Assembly: GCA_947589045.1 (NCBI GenBank)
Contig: CANQBQ010000008.1
Span: 1-64,000 of the forward strand
Source of the DNA: an uncultured Clostridia bacterium
Lineage (GTDB): Bacteria > Bacillota > Clostridia > Monoglobales > Monoglobaceae
Direction of reading: 5' to 3'
Length of the DNA stretch: 64,000 nucleotides
Below are positions 44,740-54,513 of this stretch, piece after piece. Below the pieces are notes generated by a model that had not been told where the DNA came from, searched no databases, and saw only the letters and a list, made by a program, of their open reading frames with translations. The stretch's first letter is position 1; every line of letters begins with the position of its first letter. A program made the position numbers and the translations under genes.

Positions 44740-45283
44740 TACCCTCACCCCTCGCTCTCAACAAAGATATGGCTATTCCGACAGCCACCGAACCGATTAC
44801 CACATAAATCGGGGACACGTTAAAAATCAGTGAAACCAAAAACGCGGCGGCAAAAACAGAGACGCCGACGGCGTCCTTAACGCCCGTTTTCCACATTTTC
44901 ACGACCGCCTGAATAACCAGAGCCGCAACCGCAACGCGTATTCCTGCAAAGGCGTGCTTGACAAACTCAAGGTGCGCGAAGTTACTGAGGAACGCCGCAA
45001 TTACCATAATTATAATAAGCGACGGCGTAATCATTCCGGCAGTCGCGACAAAACCGCCGAGAACGCCCCGCCTCTTGTAGCCTATAAAAGTCGAGGTGTT
45101 GACCGCGATAACTCCGGGGGTGCATTGTCCGACCGCGTAATAGTTCAGCACTTCTTCATCGGTAGCCCATTTGTGCTTTTCAACGATTTCCTTTTGTATC
45201 ATCGGCATCATCGAATAGCCGCCGCCAAACGTGAACGCGCCGATTTTGAAAAACGTCAGATAAAGCTCCAGCAAATCCTTCAT
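44732..45283 (-). CDS. Chromate transporter family half-protein (first subunit)
   Basis: 183-residue membrane protein, the partner half: FFKIGAFTFGGGYSMMPMIQ and VGQCTPGVIAVNTSTFIGY are the family signatures, followed by three or four helices. It overlaps the second half-gene by eight bases, which fits stoichiometric production of a heterodimer. It lies 28 bp after mnmG on the same strand and could be read from that transcript. Confidence 0.88.
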   Translation of the reverse strand: MKDLLELYLTFFKIGAFTFGGGYSMMPMIQKEIVEKHKWATDEEVLNYYAVGQCTPGVIAVNTSTFIGYKRRGVLGGFVATAGMITPSLIIIMVIAAFLSNFAHLEFVKHAFAGIRVAVAALVIQAVVKMWKTGVKDAVGVSVFAAAFLVSLIFNVSPIYVVIGSVAVGIAISLLRARGEGNE

Positions 45284-45311
45284 ACTAAATCTCCCAATAT
45301 AAATCTCAATA

Positions 45312-47195
45312 TTACTTATTCTTAAGATATACCATAAGCACGGCTATGTCGGCGGGCGAAACGCCCGATATTCTGCTCGCCTGCCCGATCGACATAGGGC
45401 GTATTTTATCGAGCTTCTGCCGCGCCTCTATTCTCAGCCCGTCAAGATGCAGATAGTCTGTGTCGGCGGGAATTTTCTTGTTTTCAAGCCGCCTGAGCTG
45501 CTCCGCCTGGGCAATCTGGCGGTTTATATAGCCGTCATACTTTACGGTTATCTCTACCTGCTCCCGCACGTCGCGCGGCAAGTCGGGGCGCAATTTGTCA
45601 ACGCCCGCCACCGAATCATACGACACCTGCGGTCTGCGTATCAGCTCGTCCGCGCGCACGCCGGTCGAAACGGGGGAGCTGCCGAGCGACACGAGAATTT
45701 CGTTAAGCTCGTCGGACGGCGGGAAAACCGTGTTTTTCAGCCGATTGATTTCTTCTTCGATGCGCTGTTTTTTCAAGACAAATTTTTGATACCTTTCCTC
45801 CGAAATCAAGCCGATTTTGTAGCCGTATTCGGTAAGCCGCAAATCCGCGTTGTCCTGCCTGAGTAACAAGCGGTATTCCGAGCGGGATGTCATCATTCTG
45901 TACGGCTCGTTGGTGCCCTTTGTCACGAGGTCGTCTATAAGCGTGCCGATGTACGCCTCCGAGCGGTCAAGCACGAACGACTCGCCGCCTCTTATCTTAA
46001 GCGCCGCGTTTATTCCCGCGATAAGACCCTGCGCCGCCGCTTCCTCGTAGCCCGAGGTGCCGTTGAACTGCCCCGCTCCGTAAAGCCCCGCTATGGTCTT
46101 AAATTCAAGCGTGGGAAGCAGCTCCTGCGGGTCGCAGCAGTCGTACTCTATCGCGTAGGCATTTCGCATAATCTGCGCGTTTTCAAGCCCCTTTAGCGAG
46201 TGTATCATATCTATTTGAACGTCCTCGGGCATACTGCTTGAGAAGCCCTGCAAATACATCTCCTCGGTGTCAAGCCCCATCGGCTCCAAAAAGAGCTGGT
46301 GGCGCGGCTTGTCGGCAAAACGCACTATCTTGTCCTCTATGGACGGACAGTAGCGCGGACCCACGCCGGTTATATCGCCCCCGTAAAGCGGAGAGCGGTG
46401 TATGTTGTCAAGTATGATTTTGTGCGTTTTTTCGTTGGTATATACGAGATAGCACTCTGCGACATTTTTAAGTCCGCCTTCGGTCTCAAAAGAAAACGGC
46501 GTGATTTCCTCGTCGCCGTGCTGAACCTCCAGCTTTGAAAAATCAACCGAGTTTCGGTTTATGCGCGGCGGCGTACCCGTCTTAAAGCGCACCAGCTTCA
46601 CGCCGAGCCCTTTGAGCGAAGCGGACAACCCCACCGACGGAAAAACGCCGTCGGGACCGCTTTCCCGACTGTACGCGCCCATAAAGATTTTGCCCTTTAA
46701 ATACGTTCCGGTCGCGACGATTACGGCTTTACAGATATACTCCGCGCCCGCCGCGGTAACGACCGAGCGCACCGCGCCGCCCGAGAGCCTTATGTCGGTT
46801 ATTTCAGCCTGACGGACGTGCAGATTTTCCTGCATTTCGAGGCGGTTTTTCATATACATACCGTAGCGGCGGCGGTCTATCTGAGCACGCAGGGAATAGA
46901 CCGCGGGTCCTTTCCCCCGGTTCAGTATGCGCGACTGAATAAACGTCGCGTCCGCCGCCTTGCCCATCTCTCCGCCGAGCGCGTCTATTTCACGCACCAG
47001 ATGCCCCTTTGCCGTGCCTCCGATGCTCGGATTGCACGGCATATTCGCAAGCCCGTCCAGCGTTATCGAAAACAGACAGGTTTTCGCTCCGAGACGGGCG
47101 GACGCAAGCGCCGCCTCTATTCCCGCGTGTCCGCCGCCTATTACGACCACATCATATTTATCCTTTGCAGTAAACAAAATCCGTTCTTCTTTCAT
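45312..47195 (-). CDS. mnmG: tRNA uridine-5-carboxymethylaminomethyl modification enzyme
   Basis: 627-residue FAD protein that with MnmE makes the xm5U34 modification of wobble uridine in tRNAs. [20 protein letters not shown] is the FAD loop; [36 protein letters not shown] and the C-terminal [14 protein letters not shown] tRNA-binding helix follow. mnmE and rsmG, its frequent neighbours, are absent; instead it sits between fhs and the transporter pair. ATG 47195 has a weak site. Confidence 0.97.
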   Translation of the reverse strand: MKEERILFTAKDKYDVVVIGGGHAGIEAALASARLGAKTCLFSITLDGLANMPCNPSIGGTAKGHLVREIDALGGEMGKAADATFIQSRILNRGKGPAVYSLRAQIDRRRYGMYMKNRLEMQENLHVRQAEITDIRLSGGAVRSVVTAAGAEYICKAVIVATGTYLKGKIFMGAYSRESGPDGVFPSVGLSASLKGLGVKLVRFKTGTPPRINRNSVDFSKLEVQHGDEEITPFSFETEGGLKNVAECYLVYTNEKTHKIILDNIHRSPLYGGDITGVGPRYCPSIEDKIVRFADKPRHQLFLEPMGLDTEEMYLQGFSSSMPEDVQIDMIHSLKGLENAQIMRNAYAIEYDCCDPQELLPTLEFKTIAGLYGAGQFNGTSGYEEAAAQGLIAGINAALKIRGGESFVLDRSEAYIGTLIDDLVTKGTNEPYRMMTSRSEYRLLLRQDNADLRLTEYGYKIGLISEERYQKFVLKKQRIEEEINRLKNTVFPPSDELNEILVSLGSSPVSTGVRADELIRRPQVSYDSVAGVDKLRPDLPRDVREQVEITVKYDGYINRQIAQAEQLRRLENKKIPADTDYLHLDGLRIEARQKLDKIRPMSIGQASRISGVSPADIAVLMVYLKNK

Positions 47196-47243
47196 ATGCC
47201 TTTAATTATTGATTTTCCGTATATCGTTTTTATTGTCAAAATT

Positions 47244-48914
47244 CTAAAACAGTCCGCTTATTTTTCCGTTTGCGTCCACGTCGATAAGATTTGCCGCCGG
47301 AGCCTTCGGAAGTCCCGGCATTGTCATAATGTCGCCGGTCAGCGCGACCACAAAGCCCGCTCCCGCCGACACGCGCACCTGACGCACGGTTATTTCAAAG
47401 CCCTCGGGTCTGCCGAGCAGCTTGGGATTGTCCGACAGAGAGTATTGAGTCTTGGCGATGCAAACCGGCATTTCTTTAAAGCCCGCGCTCTCCAAACTCT
47501 CTATTTCGCGGGAGGCTGCGGCGGTGTATGCGACCGAACCCGCTCCGTAAATCTCACACGCTATCGTCTCTATTTTTTCCTTTATCGAGAGGTCATCGGG
47601 ATAAATCGGTTTAAACTCGGATTTTGTCGTGTCGAGCAGACGAACCAGCTTTTCGGCAAGCTCGCGTCCGCCGTCGCCGCCGTCCGAGAACACGGTTGAA
47701 ACCGCAAATTCCGCGCCGTTTTCCTCGCAGATTTTTGCGAGATACTCAATTTCCGCGTCGGTGTCGCTCGGGAACTCGTTTATCGCAACAATGGCGGGAA
47801 GTCCGTACTTTTTCATATTTTCAATGTGCTTTAAAAGGTTTACCGAGCCGCGCTTTAAAGCGTCGATATTTTCCTCCGAGAGAGTGTCCCGCGCCGCGCC
47901 GCCGTTATATTTGAGAGCGCGAACCGTAGCCACAATCACAGCCGCATCGGGTTTAAGTCCCGCAAGGCGGCATTTTATGTCGAGAAACTTTTCCGCGCCC
48001 AAATCCGCGCCGAAGCCTGCCTCGGTTATGCAGTAATCGCCGAGCTTTAACGCCAGCTTGGTCGCGCGCACCGAGTTACAGCCGTGCGCTATGTTCGCAA
48101 ACGGTCCTCCGTGCATAAAACAGGGAGTGTTCTCAAGCGTCTGCACAAGGTTCGGTTTTATCGCGTCGCGGAGCAGAGCGCACATCGCTCCGTCAACCTT
48201 CAAATCGCGCGCAAAAACCGAATTGCCGTCAATGTCGTATGCCACAAGAATGTTTCCGAGACGGCGTTTGAGGTCGGATATATCGTTCGCAAGGCACAAG
48301 ATAGCCATTACCTCGCTTGCGACGGTTATCATAAAGCCGTCCTCGCGCGGGAAGCCGTTTATCTTGCCGCCGAGTCCGACTATAATATTGCGGAGCGCGC
48401 GGTCGTTCATATCCATGGCGCGCTTCCAGAGTATTCGGCGCACGTCTATTTTAAGCTCGTTGCCCTGGTGTATGTGGTTGTCGATTGCCGCGGAGAGCAA
48501 ATTGCAGGCGGAGGTTATGGCGTGCATATCGCCCGTAAAGTGCAGATTTATATCCTCCATAGGCACGACCTGCGCGTAGCCGCCTCCTGCCGCGCCGCCC
48601 TTAATGCCCATAACCGGACCGAGCGACGGCTCGCGGAGCGCTATCACCGCGTTTTTGCCGATTTTGCAAAGTGCCTGCCCCAAACCGACCGAGGTCGTCG
48701 TCTTGCCCTCGCCCGCCGGAGTCGGATTTATCGCGGTCACAAGCACCAGCTTGCCGCTTGGCTTGTCCTCGATTTTCTGCCAAAAGTCCTCGCTGATTTT
48801 TGCTTTATATTTTCCGTAGTATTCGAGGTATTCCTCCGAAATGCCGATTTTTTCGGCAACCTCGTGTATCGGTTTCATTTTTGCGCTTTGAGCTATTTGA
48901 ATGTCGCTGAGCAT
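47244..48914 (-). CDS. fhs: Formate-tetrahydrofolate ligase
   Basis: 556 residues. Makes 10-formyl-THF from formate, THF and ATP; central to one-carbon metabolism and the methyl branch of acetogenesis. Walker-like loop [18 protein letters not shown] (about 65), [27 protein letters not shown]-region [27 protein letters not shown] and the [10 protein letters not shown] end. Length is normal. No other Wood-Ljungdahl gene is adjacent, so it supports folate metabolism without proving acetogenesis. Confidence 0.97.
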   Translation of the reverse strand: MLSDIQIAQSAKMKPIHEVAEKIGISEEYLEYYGKYKAKISEDFWQKIEDKPSGKLVLVTAINPTPAGEGKTTTSVGLGQALCKIGKNAVIALREPSLGPVMGIKGGAAGGGYAQVVPMEDINLHFTGDMHAITSACNLLSAAIDNHIHQGNELKIDVRRILWKRAMDMNDRALRNIIVGLGGKINGFPREDGFMITVASEVMAILCLANDISDLKRRLGNILVAYDIDGNSVFARDLKVDGAMCALLRDAIKPNLVQTLENTPCFMHGGPFANIAHGCNSVRATKLALKLGDYCITEAGFGADLGAEKFLDIKCRLAGLKPDAAVIVATVRALKYNGGAARDTLSEENIDALKRGSVNLLKHIENMKKYGLPAIVAINEFPSDTDAEIEYLAKICEENGAEFAVSTVFSDGGDGGRELAEKLVRLLDTTKSEFKPIYPDDLSIKEKIETIACEIYGAGSVAYTAAASREIESLESAGFKEMPVCIAKTQYSLSDNPKLLGRPEGFEITVRQVRVSAGAGFVVALTGDIMTMPGLPKAPAANLIDVDANGKISGLF

Positions 48915-48993
48915 AACAACGCTCCCCTTTCTTTTGGGTTTTTATATAGTCAATTATATTTAAATAGCCCTGCTTTGTCAATACGCGCGGCGC

Positions 48994-49031
48994 AAAAGAC
49001 CCTTCGGGATTTCTGTCCCGAAGGGTCTTTT
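48994..49031. terminator. Terminator between the toxin remnant and fhs
   Basis: Stem AAAGACCCTTCGGGA/TCCCGAAGGGTCTTT with loop TTTCTG, U-rich on both strands. It ends the antitoxin/toxin transcript ahead of fhs. Confidence 0.8.
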
Positions 49032-49290
49032 TAATCTCCGTAATGAGAGCCGCACTGTATGATTTCCAAATTATCTCCGACAATACGAAATACAATTCTG
49101 TTTCTTTCGTCTATTCTCGCACTCCAATAACCCGACAAATTGCCCTTAAGCGGTTCGGGCTTGCCGATACATTGATATCCGTTTCGGTCGATGTCGGTCA
49201 AAAGTCGGTTGATTTTCTTTAATGTTTTTTATCTGTGCTCTGCCACTCCAGATACTCGTTCCAAGCCTTGTCCAGCCACAGTTTTTTCAT
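49031..49290 (-). pseudogene. Txe/YoeB-type mRNA-interferase toxin, frameshifted
   Basis: From the ATG at 49290 the frame encodes MKKLWLDKAWNEYLEWQSTD, a clear Txe/YoeB start, then stops after DKKH. One extra A in the run of six (49225-49230) would restore a full-length product of about 86 residues: TLKKINRLLTDIDRNGYQCI, GKPEPLKGNLSGYWSARID and IIQCGSHYGD, with the YoeB catalytic Glu, Arg and His-Tyr positions present. The stop would be at 49031. It starts inside the antitoxin stop codon (ATGA overlap). Either the toxin is inactivated or the homopolymer is a sequence error. Confidence 0.75.
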
Positions 49291-49547
49291 TGGTCTGCCT
49301 CAATAATTTCGTGTTCTTCCAATACGCTCTTGCCGCTTTTTAAGTCCGCTATGCGTCTCTCAAGTTCTTCGGTGTTCGCTCGACTGTAAAACGGGTCGGC
49401 GGTTATTTCAAAAGGTATGCGCTGTTCTCTCCCGACTTTGACGAGGAACATCGTTATAGCCGACGACATTGTTAAGCCCATTGATTTTAACGCTTTTTCG
49501 GCATTATTTTTAACGGTTTCGTCTATACGAAAATTTATTTGTGTCAT
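49287..49547 (-). CDS. RelB/DinJ-family antitoxin
   Basis: 86 residues. TQINFRIDETVKNNAEKAL is the ribbon-helix-helix DNA-binding start of DinJ/RelB antitoxins; the C-terminal part (SRANTEELERRIADLKSGKS) is the toxin-binding tail. ATG 49547 is chosen because GGAGGCG precedes it; an upstream in-frame start has no site. It overlaps the YoeB-like frame by four bases. The pair mixes a RelB-type antitoxin with a YoeB-type toxin. It should repress its own promoter. The antitoxin is intact although the toxin is not. Confidence 0.9.
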   Translation of the reverse strand: MTQINFRIDETVKNNAEKALKSMGLTMSSAITMFLVKVGREQRIPFEITADPFYSRANTEELERRIADLKSGKSVLEEHEIIEADQ

Positions 49548-49615
49548 AATAAAACGCCTCCTTTGTTTATTATACCCCTTTTGTATATATATTGTCAAGT
49601 AAATAATATACAAAT

Positions 49616-50134
49616 TTATAAAAGCATCCGCGCCGTGATTACCGAGACGGTTATGCCGGTAAGGTCGGCAATAAGCGCGGCTTTTAAGGCGTGGCGGGTA
49701 TTTTTTACGCCGACCGCGCCGAAGTACACCGCGAGGGTATAAAACGTGGTTTCGGTCGAGCCCATCATAACCGACGCAATTTTTCCCGCGGCGGAGTCCG
49801 CACCGTAATTTGAAAAAATATCGTTCACTATCGCAAGAGACGCGCTCCCCGAAACGGGGCGCAGCAGGGCGAGCGGCAACACCGCGTCGGGCATACCGAT
49901 GCGGCTCGTCAGCGGACTCAAAATTTTTCCGAGCATCTCAATCACCCCCGACGCGCGCAGCATCGAGATTGCGACCATAAGTCCGACAAGCGGCGCGATT
50001 ATGCCAAACAGACTTTGTATACCGTCCTTTGCGCCTTCGACAAAGCAGTCGTACACGTTCACGCGTTTTATAAGTCCGAACAGGATTATGCCGAAAATCA
50101 TTACGGGTATCGCAAGAGCGGAAATCAGCTTCAC
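49616..50134 (-). CDS. spmB: Spore maturation protein B
   Basis: 172-residue membrane protein needed, with SpmA, for normal spore-core dehydration in Bacillus and Clostridium. Nucleoside-recognition (Gate) domain signatures: FVEGAKDGIQSLFGIIAPLVG, RPVSGSASLAIVND and MMGSTETTFYTLAVYFGAVG, shortened here to key blocks. The start is GTG 50134, overlapping the spmA stop as GTGA, with AAAGGAGG upstream; a longer frame lacks a site. Four to five membrane segments. Confidence 0.94.
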   Translation of the reverse strand: MKLISALAIPVMIFGIILFGLIKRVNVYDCFVEGAKDGIQSLFGIIAPLVGLMVAISMLRASGVIEMLGKILSPLTSRIGMPDAVLPLALLRPVSGSASLAIVNDIFSNYGADSAAGKIASVMMGSTETTFYTLAVYFGAVGVKNTRHALKAALIADLTGITVSVITARMLL

Positions 50135-50709
50135 AGCCTTTTCCTCCTTTGAAACAGCTTCGCCGCCGTGATGCCCGCCGCAAGCGCACATATGCCGCTT
50201 ATCCACACCGGCACGATTATCGCGCTCGCCTCCGCCGAGCCGAAGCTCTGACGCAGGGATATTACGGTGGTGGGGATAAGCTGGAGCGACGCGGTATTGA
50301 GTACCGCAAACATACACATTTCGTCCGACGCGTCGCCGCGAAAGCCGTTTTTGCGGTCAAGCTCGCGCATTGCGGCAATTCCGAGCGGTGTCGCCGCGTT
50401 GCCCATACCGAGCAGGTTCGCGACGATATTCATAACTATCGCGCCGACCGCCGCGTCGGTTTTATTGAGAGCCGGAAACAAAAACCGTATTATGGGACGC
50501 ATAAGCCGCGCGATGCGGTCAATAAGCCCCGCGCGTTCGCCTATCTTCGCAAGACCCGTCCATAAACACATAATGCCGAGCAGAGATACGCACAGCGTCA
50601 CCGCGCCCGTCGCGCCGTCCACCGCCGCGGCGGCGACCTCGTTTATCCGACCCGTGAAAAATCCCGCTATGAGCGACAGGAGTATCATTCCGCTCCATAT
50701 ATAGTTCAT
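50131..50709 (-). CDS. spmA: Spore maturation protein A
   Basis: 192-residue membrane protein, partner of SpmB. Signatures: MNYIWSGMILLSLIAGFFTG at the N-terminus, GLMRPIIRF-type RLMRPIIRFLFPAL, NLLGMGNAATPLGIAAM, and QLIPTTVISLRQ. ATG 50709 has AGAGGTG ten bases before it. Translationally coupled to spmB. Spore-core role is from the family; presence here supports a spore-forming host. Confidence 0.94.
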   Translation of the reverse strand: MNYIWSGMILLSLIAGFFTGRINEVAAAAVDGATGAVTLCVSLLGIMCLWTGLAKIGERAGLIDRIARLMRPIIRFLFPALNKTDAAVGAIVMNIVANLLGMGNAATPLGIAAMRELDRKNGFRGDASDEMCMFAVLNTASLQLIPTTVISLRQSFGSAEASAIIVPVWISGICALAAGITAAKLFQRRKRL

Positions 50710-50835
50710 CAACGGACATCACCTCTTATAAATTTATATGTAAGAGGCTTGTATTTTAATTCTTTTCTTGACAGCAGGAAAAGAAATCGGCAAAAATCCA
50801 ATGATTTTTACCGAACCAAATCGTAACAAAAATAA

Positions 50836-50863
50836 CCGACAAAAACCCGAAGATTTTTGTCGG
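50836..50863. repeat. Dispersed CCGACAAAAA hairpin
   Basis: Third copy of the hairpin seen at 4858-4885 and 23605-23632 (one base different), here between spmA and the XRE gene; the 50710-50882 gap holds nothing else I can support. Confidence 0.6.
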
Positions 50864-50882
50864 ACTTTAAACAGAGAATTTA

Positions 50883-51203
50883 TCATTCTTCACTGAGGGA
50901 AAATATAAGTGCTTCAAGCGGTTTCCTATGTTTTTCGGGAATATTGAGAAACCTTTTATAAATCTCGGTATTGTCCGTCTCTGCAAATTTTCCGCGCAAA
51001 ATATAGTCGGCGCTCATATTAAGTATATCACAAACCTTTACAAGGTTTTCGGGGCGTATGGCTTTTCTGCCAAGCTCTAAGTTGGAAATCATATTTATGG
51101 AAACATCCATTTTTTCAGCAAGCTGCTCCTGTGTCATATTTAATTCTTTGCGGCGAGCTTTTATTCTTGCCCCCATTTCTTTAAGCAACTTTTTGTCCCC
51201 CAT
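50883..51203 (-). CDS. XRE-family regulator
   Basis: 106-residue DNA-binding protein: N-terminal HTH (MTQEQLAEKMDVSINMISNL, residues about 22-41) and a 45-residue helical tail likely for dimerisation. ATG 51203 follows AAGGAGAG. It lies divergent from the WYL regulator and marks the left edge of the AT-rich island; it may control the divergent promoter region 51204-51430, which is inference. Confidence 0.85.
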   Translation of the reverse strand: MGDKKLLKEMGARIKARRKELNMTQEQLAEKMDVSINMISNLELGRKAIRPENLVKVCDILNMSADYILRGKFAETDNTEIYKRFLNIPEKHRKPLEALIFSLSEE

Positions 51204-51284
51204 CTTACCCGCTCTCCTTGTTAGTTTATGTATCTATGGCTATAATTATATATATCTTTAAATCAATTTTTAACAGTCCATAAG

Positions 51285-51313
51285 TTGACACACTAACCTT
51301 ATGAATGTATAAT
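51285..51313 (+). promoter_or_regulatory. Promoter of the WYL/dynamin-like operon
   Basis: TTGACA (51285-51290), 17 bases, TATAAT (51308-51313). A leader of about 110 nt follows, with a TGTCC...GGACA inverted pair (about 51377-51406) that could be an operator for the WYL protein. Confidence 0.75.
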
Positions 51314-51430
51314 ATTTTTGAGAAACAGCATATTCTGCTTATTTTTGTAAAAAATTTTTTATAATTCCCGATATGTGTCCATCTCCTTGTGATACAATTC
51401 GGACAGATAGGCATATAGGGCGGTGATAAT

Positions 51431-52342
51431 ATGGATTTTAACGGGAATAAAGGCTTTCGATTGCTTGATATATATGAACGTCTGAACAAAGGTGAGGTCT
51501 TGTCAAAAGCAAGGCTTGCCGATGATTATAACGTTACCGAAAAAACCATACAGAGAGATATTGACGATTTAAGAGCATATCTCGCCGAAACTCATTTTAC
51601 CGAGAAAGAAACCACTATAAAATACAATAAATCGAAAAAAGGATATTGCCTTGTGCGGCTTGAACACGAGTGGCTGACCAATCAGGAGATTTTGGCGGTT
51701 TGCAAAATATTGATTGAAAGCCGTGCGTTCAGACCGGATGAAATGAAGCCGCTTGTATCAAAGCTTATGTTGCGTACCGCCTCCGAAAATCGCTCCGATA
51801 TTGAAAACATAATTCGGAAAGAACTGTATAACTACGTTCCGCTCCGGCACAACAAAAAATTACTTGCTCCGATATGGGAATTATCCCGTTTTGTATTGCG
51901 TAATGAGATAATCACTTTTTCGTATGTGCGTAAGGATGGGGTTAAAAAAGAGCACAGGGTAAAGCCGGTGGCGGTTATGTTTTCGGAATATTATTTTTAT
52001 CTTATTGCCTATATGGCAGACGACAGCAAGAAATGTCCCACGGTGTTCCGCATAGACCGAATAACCCACATTAAAGGCACGGGCGAAAATTTCTTTGTGC
52101 CGTATAAAGATAAGTTTGATGATGGGGAATTTAGAAAGCGTGTGCAGTTTATGTACTCGGGAGAGCTCAGACGAGTCTCCTTTAAATATAAGGGGCAATC
52201 GGTTGAGTCGGTTTTAGACAGACTCCCCACCGCCGAAATATTGTCGGAAGATAACGGCGTTTATACAATCCGTGTCGAGGTTTTCGGAAGCGGAATTGAT
52301 ATGTGGCTTAAAAGTCAAGGGGATAATGTAGAAGTGATGTAA
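51431..52342 (+). CDS. WYL-domain transcriptional regulator
   Basis: 303 residues: N-terminal winged HTH (LLDIYERLNKGEVLSKARLA ... VTEKTIQRDIDDLRAYL), a central linker, a WYL domain (about 150-230; EITFSYVRKDGVKKEHRVKP and YYFYLIAYMADD) and a WCX-like C-terminal part. WYL regulators sense ligands or nucleic acid and often control phage-defence loci (BrxR, CapW). It stands first in front of the dynamin-like GTPase genes, 73 bp before the next start, on the same strand. ATG 51431 follows GGGCGGTGAT. Confidence 0.9.
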   Translation: MDFNGNKGFRLLDIYERLNKGEVLSKARLADDYNVTEKTIQRDIDDLRAYLAETHFTEKETTIKYNKSKKGYCLVRLEHEWLTNQEILAVCKILIESRAFRPDEMKPLVSKLMLRTASENRSDIENIIRKELYNYVPLRHNKKLLAPIWELSRFVLRNEIITFSYVRKDGVKKEHRVKPVAVMFSEYYFYLIAYMADDSKKCPTVFRIDRITHIKGTGENFFVPYKDKFDDGEFRKRVQFMYSGELRRVSFKYKGQSVESVLDRLPTAEILSEDNGVYTIRVEVFGSGIDMWLKSQGDNVEVM

Positions 52343-52415
52343 AATAAGAAAAATACAGAATAGATAATGAGTTGTGAAAAATTTTTACAGTTATCTGTTT
52401 GTTTAGGAGGATATT

Positions 52416-53549
52416 ATGATAAATATTGAAAAACTGCGAGAAGAATATGATGATGCAAATCAAAACATAATTGCAGGTTTGGAAGGAGCAAACAATTCCT
52501 GCAATCAAAAAATTTCAGAAGCTGCAAGATTGCAAAATATCGCGCAGCACTCCGATATCTTGATTGAAAAAATCAATTTGGATTTTGAGAGAAAAACCAA
52601 GCTCAGCAAAATAGATATTTCTTTCCTTTTGTTAGCTGTTGCCATTCAATGTGTGAGGCAATATCTTTTGCCAAATGACGCGCTGAAAATAACCGCTAAA
52701 GACGGTGATAAGCTAATGCAGGACACCGTTGGCAAAACAATAGGGTTTATTAAGCCGGAATGGAACGAGGTTTTGTTTCAAAGTGTTCCGTATGACGCCG
52801 TTCAAATAGGAGCGCATGTAAGCAATACGGGTATTTCGGGGGCAACTCACAGATATAAAACATTGGGTCACGACCCCATACTCGGATGGGTGTTCGGCAC
52901 AGCAAATATTATGACAAATTCTTTGACAAAGAGTGATTTTGAAACCTTCCAGGTAAAGGATATGAAAATCATACGCCATTATCCTTTAGGCTGTATGGGA
53001 ATGTTGAAAAAGGCGGTCGAATATTCTTCCGATGTCAGATTGCTCGCGGCGAGTGTTGCACGTCAGGCAATCCATTTCGGTTCGGATGTTTTTACAAAGC
53101 AGGGATTACCTATTCCGCTGATTGCAACCGTCAATAATGATTTGGCAAAAGATATGCTTTCAAAATGGCATATTGATGTTTGGAGCATTGCCAAAGCGGC
53201 GGGAATGGCTGCCTTTATCAATACATTGATTGCTTATATACATAAGCTTTTTTATGATGAAAGCAAAGACGGCTCCCCCGAGCTTTATGAAGTTCGCACG
53301 CGAAAAATATTAAGCTATTCAAATATGATTGCTTCCGCAAGCAACATTATTATTGTTGCAATAGGCACGGCGGCGGGTATCGCTTCGGGAAATCCGGGCC
53401 TTATAAAAAAATCGGTAAGCAAGCTGGATATCGGCGGTATTTTGGTTACAATTTACCGAATTATTAACGACAGAAAATTTATCTATGAAATAAAAAAAGA
53501 ATTCCTCGAACACGAGTGGGAAAATATAGTGGATAATTATAATTATTAA
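52416..53549 (+). CDS. Unknown protein with hydrophobic helices, dynamin-operon member
   Basis: 377 residues, no family recognised. A helical N-terminus (1-60) is followed by a hydrophobic stretch (KIDISFLLLAVAIQCVR, about 67-83), a middle region rich in His and Gly (SNTGISGATHRYKTLGHDP), a hydrophobic helix (AAGMAAFINTLIAYIH, about 268-283) and another pair (ASNIIIVAIGTAAGIASG, about 308-325). It could associate with membrane, as would suit a partner of a dynamin-like GTPase. ATG 52416 follows TTAGGAGG; 22 bp separate it from the GTPase gene. AT-rich codon use, unlike the flanking housekeeping genes. Confidence 0.75.
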   Translation: MINIEKLREEYDDANQNIIAGLEGANNSCNQKISEAARLQNIAQHSDILIEKINLDFERKTKLSKIDISFLLLAVAIQCVRQYLLPNDALKITAKDGDKLMQDTVGKTIGFIKPEWNEVLFQSVPYDAVQIGAHVSNTGISGATHRYKTLGHDPILGWVFGTANIMTNSLTKSDFETFQVKDMKIIRHYPLGCMGMLKKAVEYSSDVRLLAASVARQAIHFGSDVFTKQGLPIPLIATVNNDLAKDMLSKWHIDVWSIAKAAGMAAFINTLIAYIHKLFYDESKDGSPELYEVRTRKILSYSNMIASASNIIIVAIGTAAGIASGNPGLIKKSVSKLDIGGILVTIYRIINDRKFIYEIKKEFLEHEWENIVDNYNY

Positions 53550-53571
53550 ACCTAAGAAAGGACGGAGAACA

Positions 53572-54513
53572 ATGTCAAAAAAGAAAGAGAATAAGGCTTT
53601 CCGAGAGGGTATGAAAGCCGGCGCAAAGCCCTTTGAAGCTAAATTTGACAAGTCAAGAAGGGATTATATACGTACAACCGAACATCTCACGGAAGTACAA
53701 AGGAACCAGTATCGGCAAAAGCGCGTTGTAAACAAGACATTAGATGCGGTTAAAGAAACACGGAACGATATAAAAGGGATAAAAGAGCGAACGAATATCA
53801 ATGAAAAAAATATTAAAAACCAAAAAAAAGAAATCGATAAAATCAAATATTTAATACCTAATATAAATACAACTTGCCACAAATGCGGCAAACCGATTGA
53901 GCAGAAACAAATGGTGTGTGTAAATTGCGGCAGTATAGTAAAAACCATGCCGTACAATTTATCTGATTTTAATATTGAAAGCGAGTGTTTTGAAGCGGTG
54001 GCGGATATTTCGGAAACAATTAAAAATACTAAATTGAATTCTTCGGAATGTATTTATGAAGAATTTGATGAGAAATTTCTTAAGGTTAAAAAAATACGGG
54101 AAATTGCAAGAAAAGAAAACAAGAAAAAAGACTCCCCCGATCCGATATACGGTAAAATTATAAAAAATGCAAACGCATTTCTCCGAAATTGCAAAAATGA
54201 AAAAATTGAAATTGTCATTGTCGGAACTGTAAAAGCGGGAAAATCAAGCCTTATCAACGCTATGATAGGTGACGGCTATAATATTGCGAGCGTTGCGGCA
54301 ACTCCCGAAACGTCTGTTCTTGTAAAATACAGAACGACCAAAGACCAAAATTACTTAAAGGTGAAGTTTTACACCGAAAAACAATGGAGCAGTCTTTGGA
54401 ACACGGTCAAAGACTCGACAACATTCAAAAATGAATATTATGAAACCGGTGCGGAAGGAATTAAATCCGAATATCTCGGACGAAAAGAAGAGGAATATAT
54501 TATTGATTATTGA
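53572..54513 (+). CDS. Dynamin-like GTPase, N-terminal part (split by frameshift)
   Basis: 313 residues up to a premature TGA at 54511. It has a charged coiled-coil start (1-95), a zinc ribbon with two CxxC pairs (CHKCGKPIEQ and CVNCGS, about 103-125), a linker and then a GTPase domain opening IVIVGTVKAGKSSLINAMIG (P-loop, about 222) and SVAATPETSVLVKY (switch I/G2). The frame breaks at the tandem ATTATTG ATTATTG (54499-54512). With one copy removed it would read EEYIIDGKDELS straight into the following frame. ATG 53572 follows AAAGGACGGAG. GTP-binding and GTP-hydrolysing parts are thus in two frames. Confidence 0.85.
   Translation: MSKKKENKAFREGMKAGAKPFEAKFDKSRRDYIRTTEHLTEVQRNQYRQKRVVNKTLDAVKETRNDIKGIKERTNINEKNIKNQKKEIDKIKYLIPNINTTCHKCGKPIEQKQMVCVNCGSIVKTMPYNLSDFNIESECFEAVADISETIKNTKLNSSECIYEEFDEKFLKVKKIREIARKENKKKDSPDPIYGKIIKNANAFLRNCKNEKIEIVIVGTVKAGKSSLINAMIGDGYNIASVAATPETSVLVKYRTTKDQNYLKVKFYTEKQWSSLWNTVKDSTTFKNEYYETGAEGIKSEYLGRKEEEYIIDY

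Noticed and set aside
49225-49230. Programmed -1 frameshift in the YoeB-like gene
   Set aside because: The run follows a T and does not form a good X XXY YYZ slippery heptamer in the needed phase; no stimulatory structure is evident. A plain indel is simpler.
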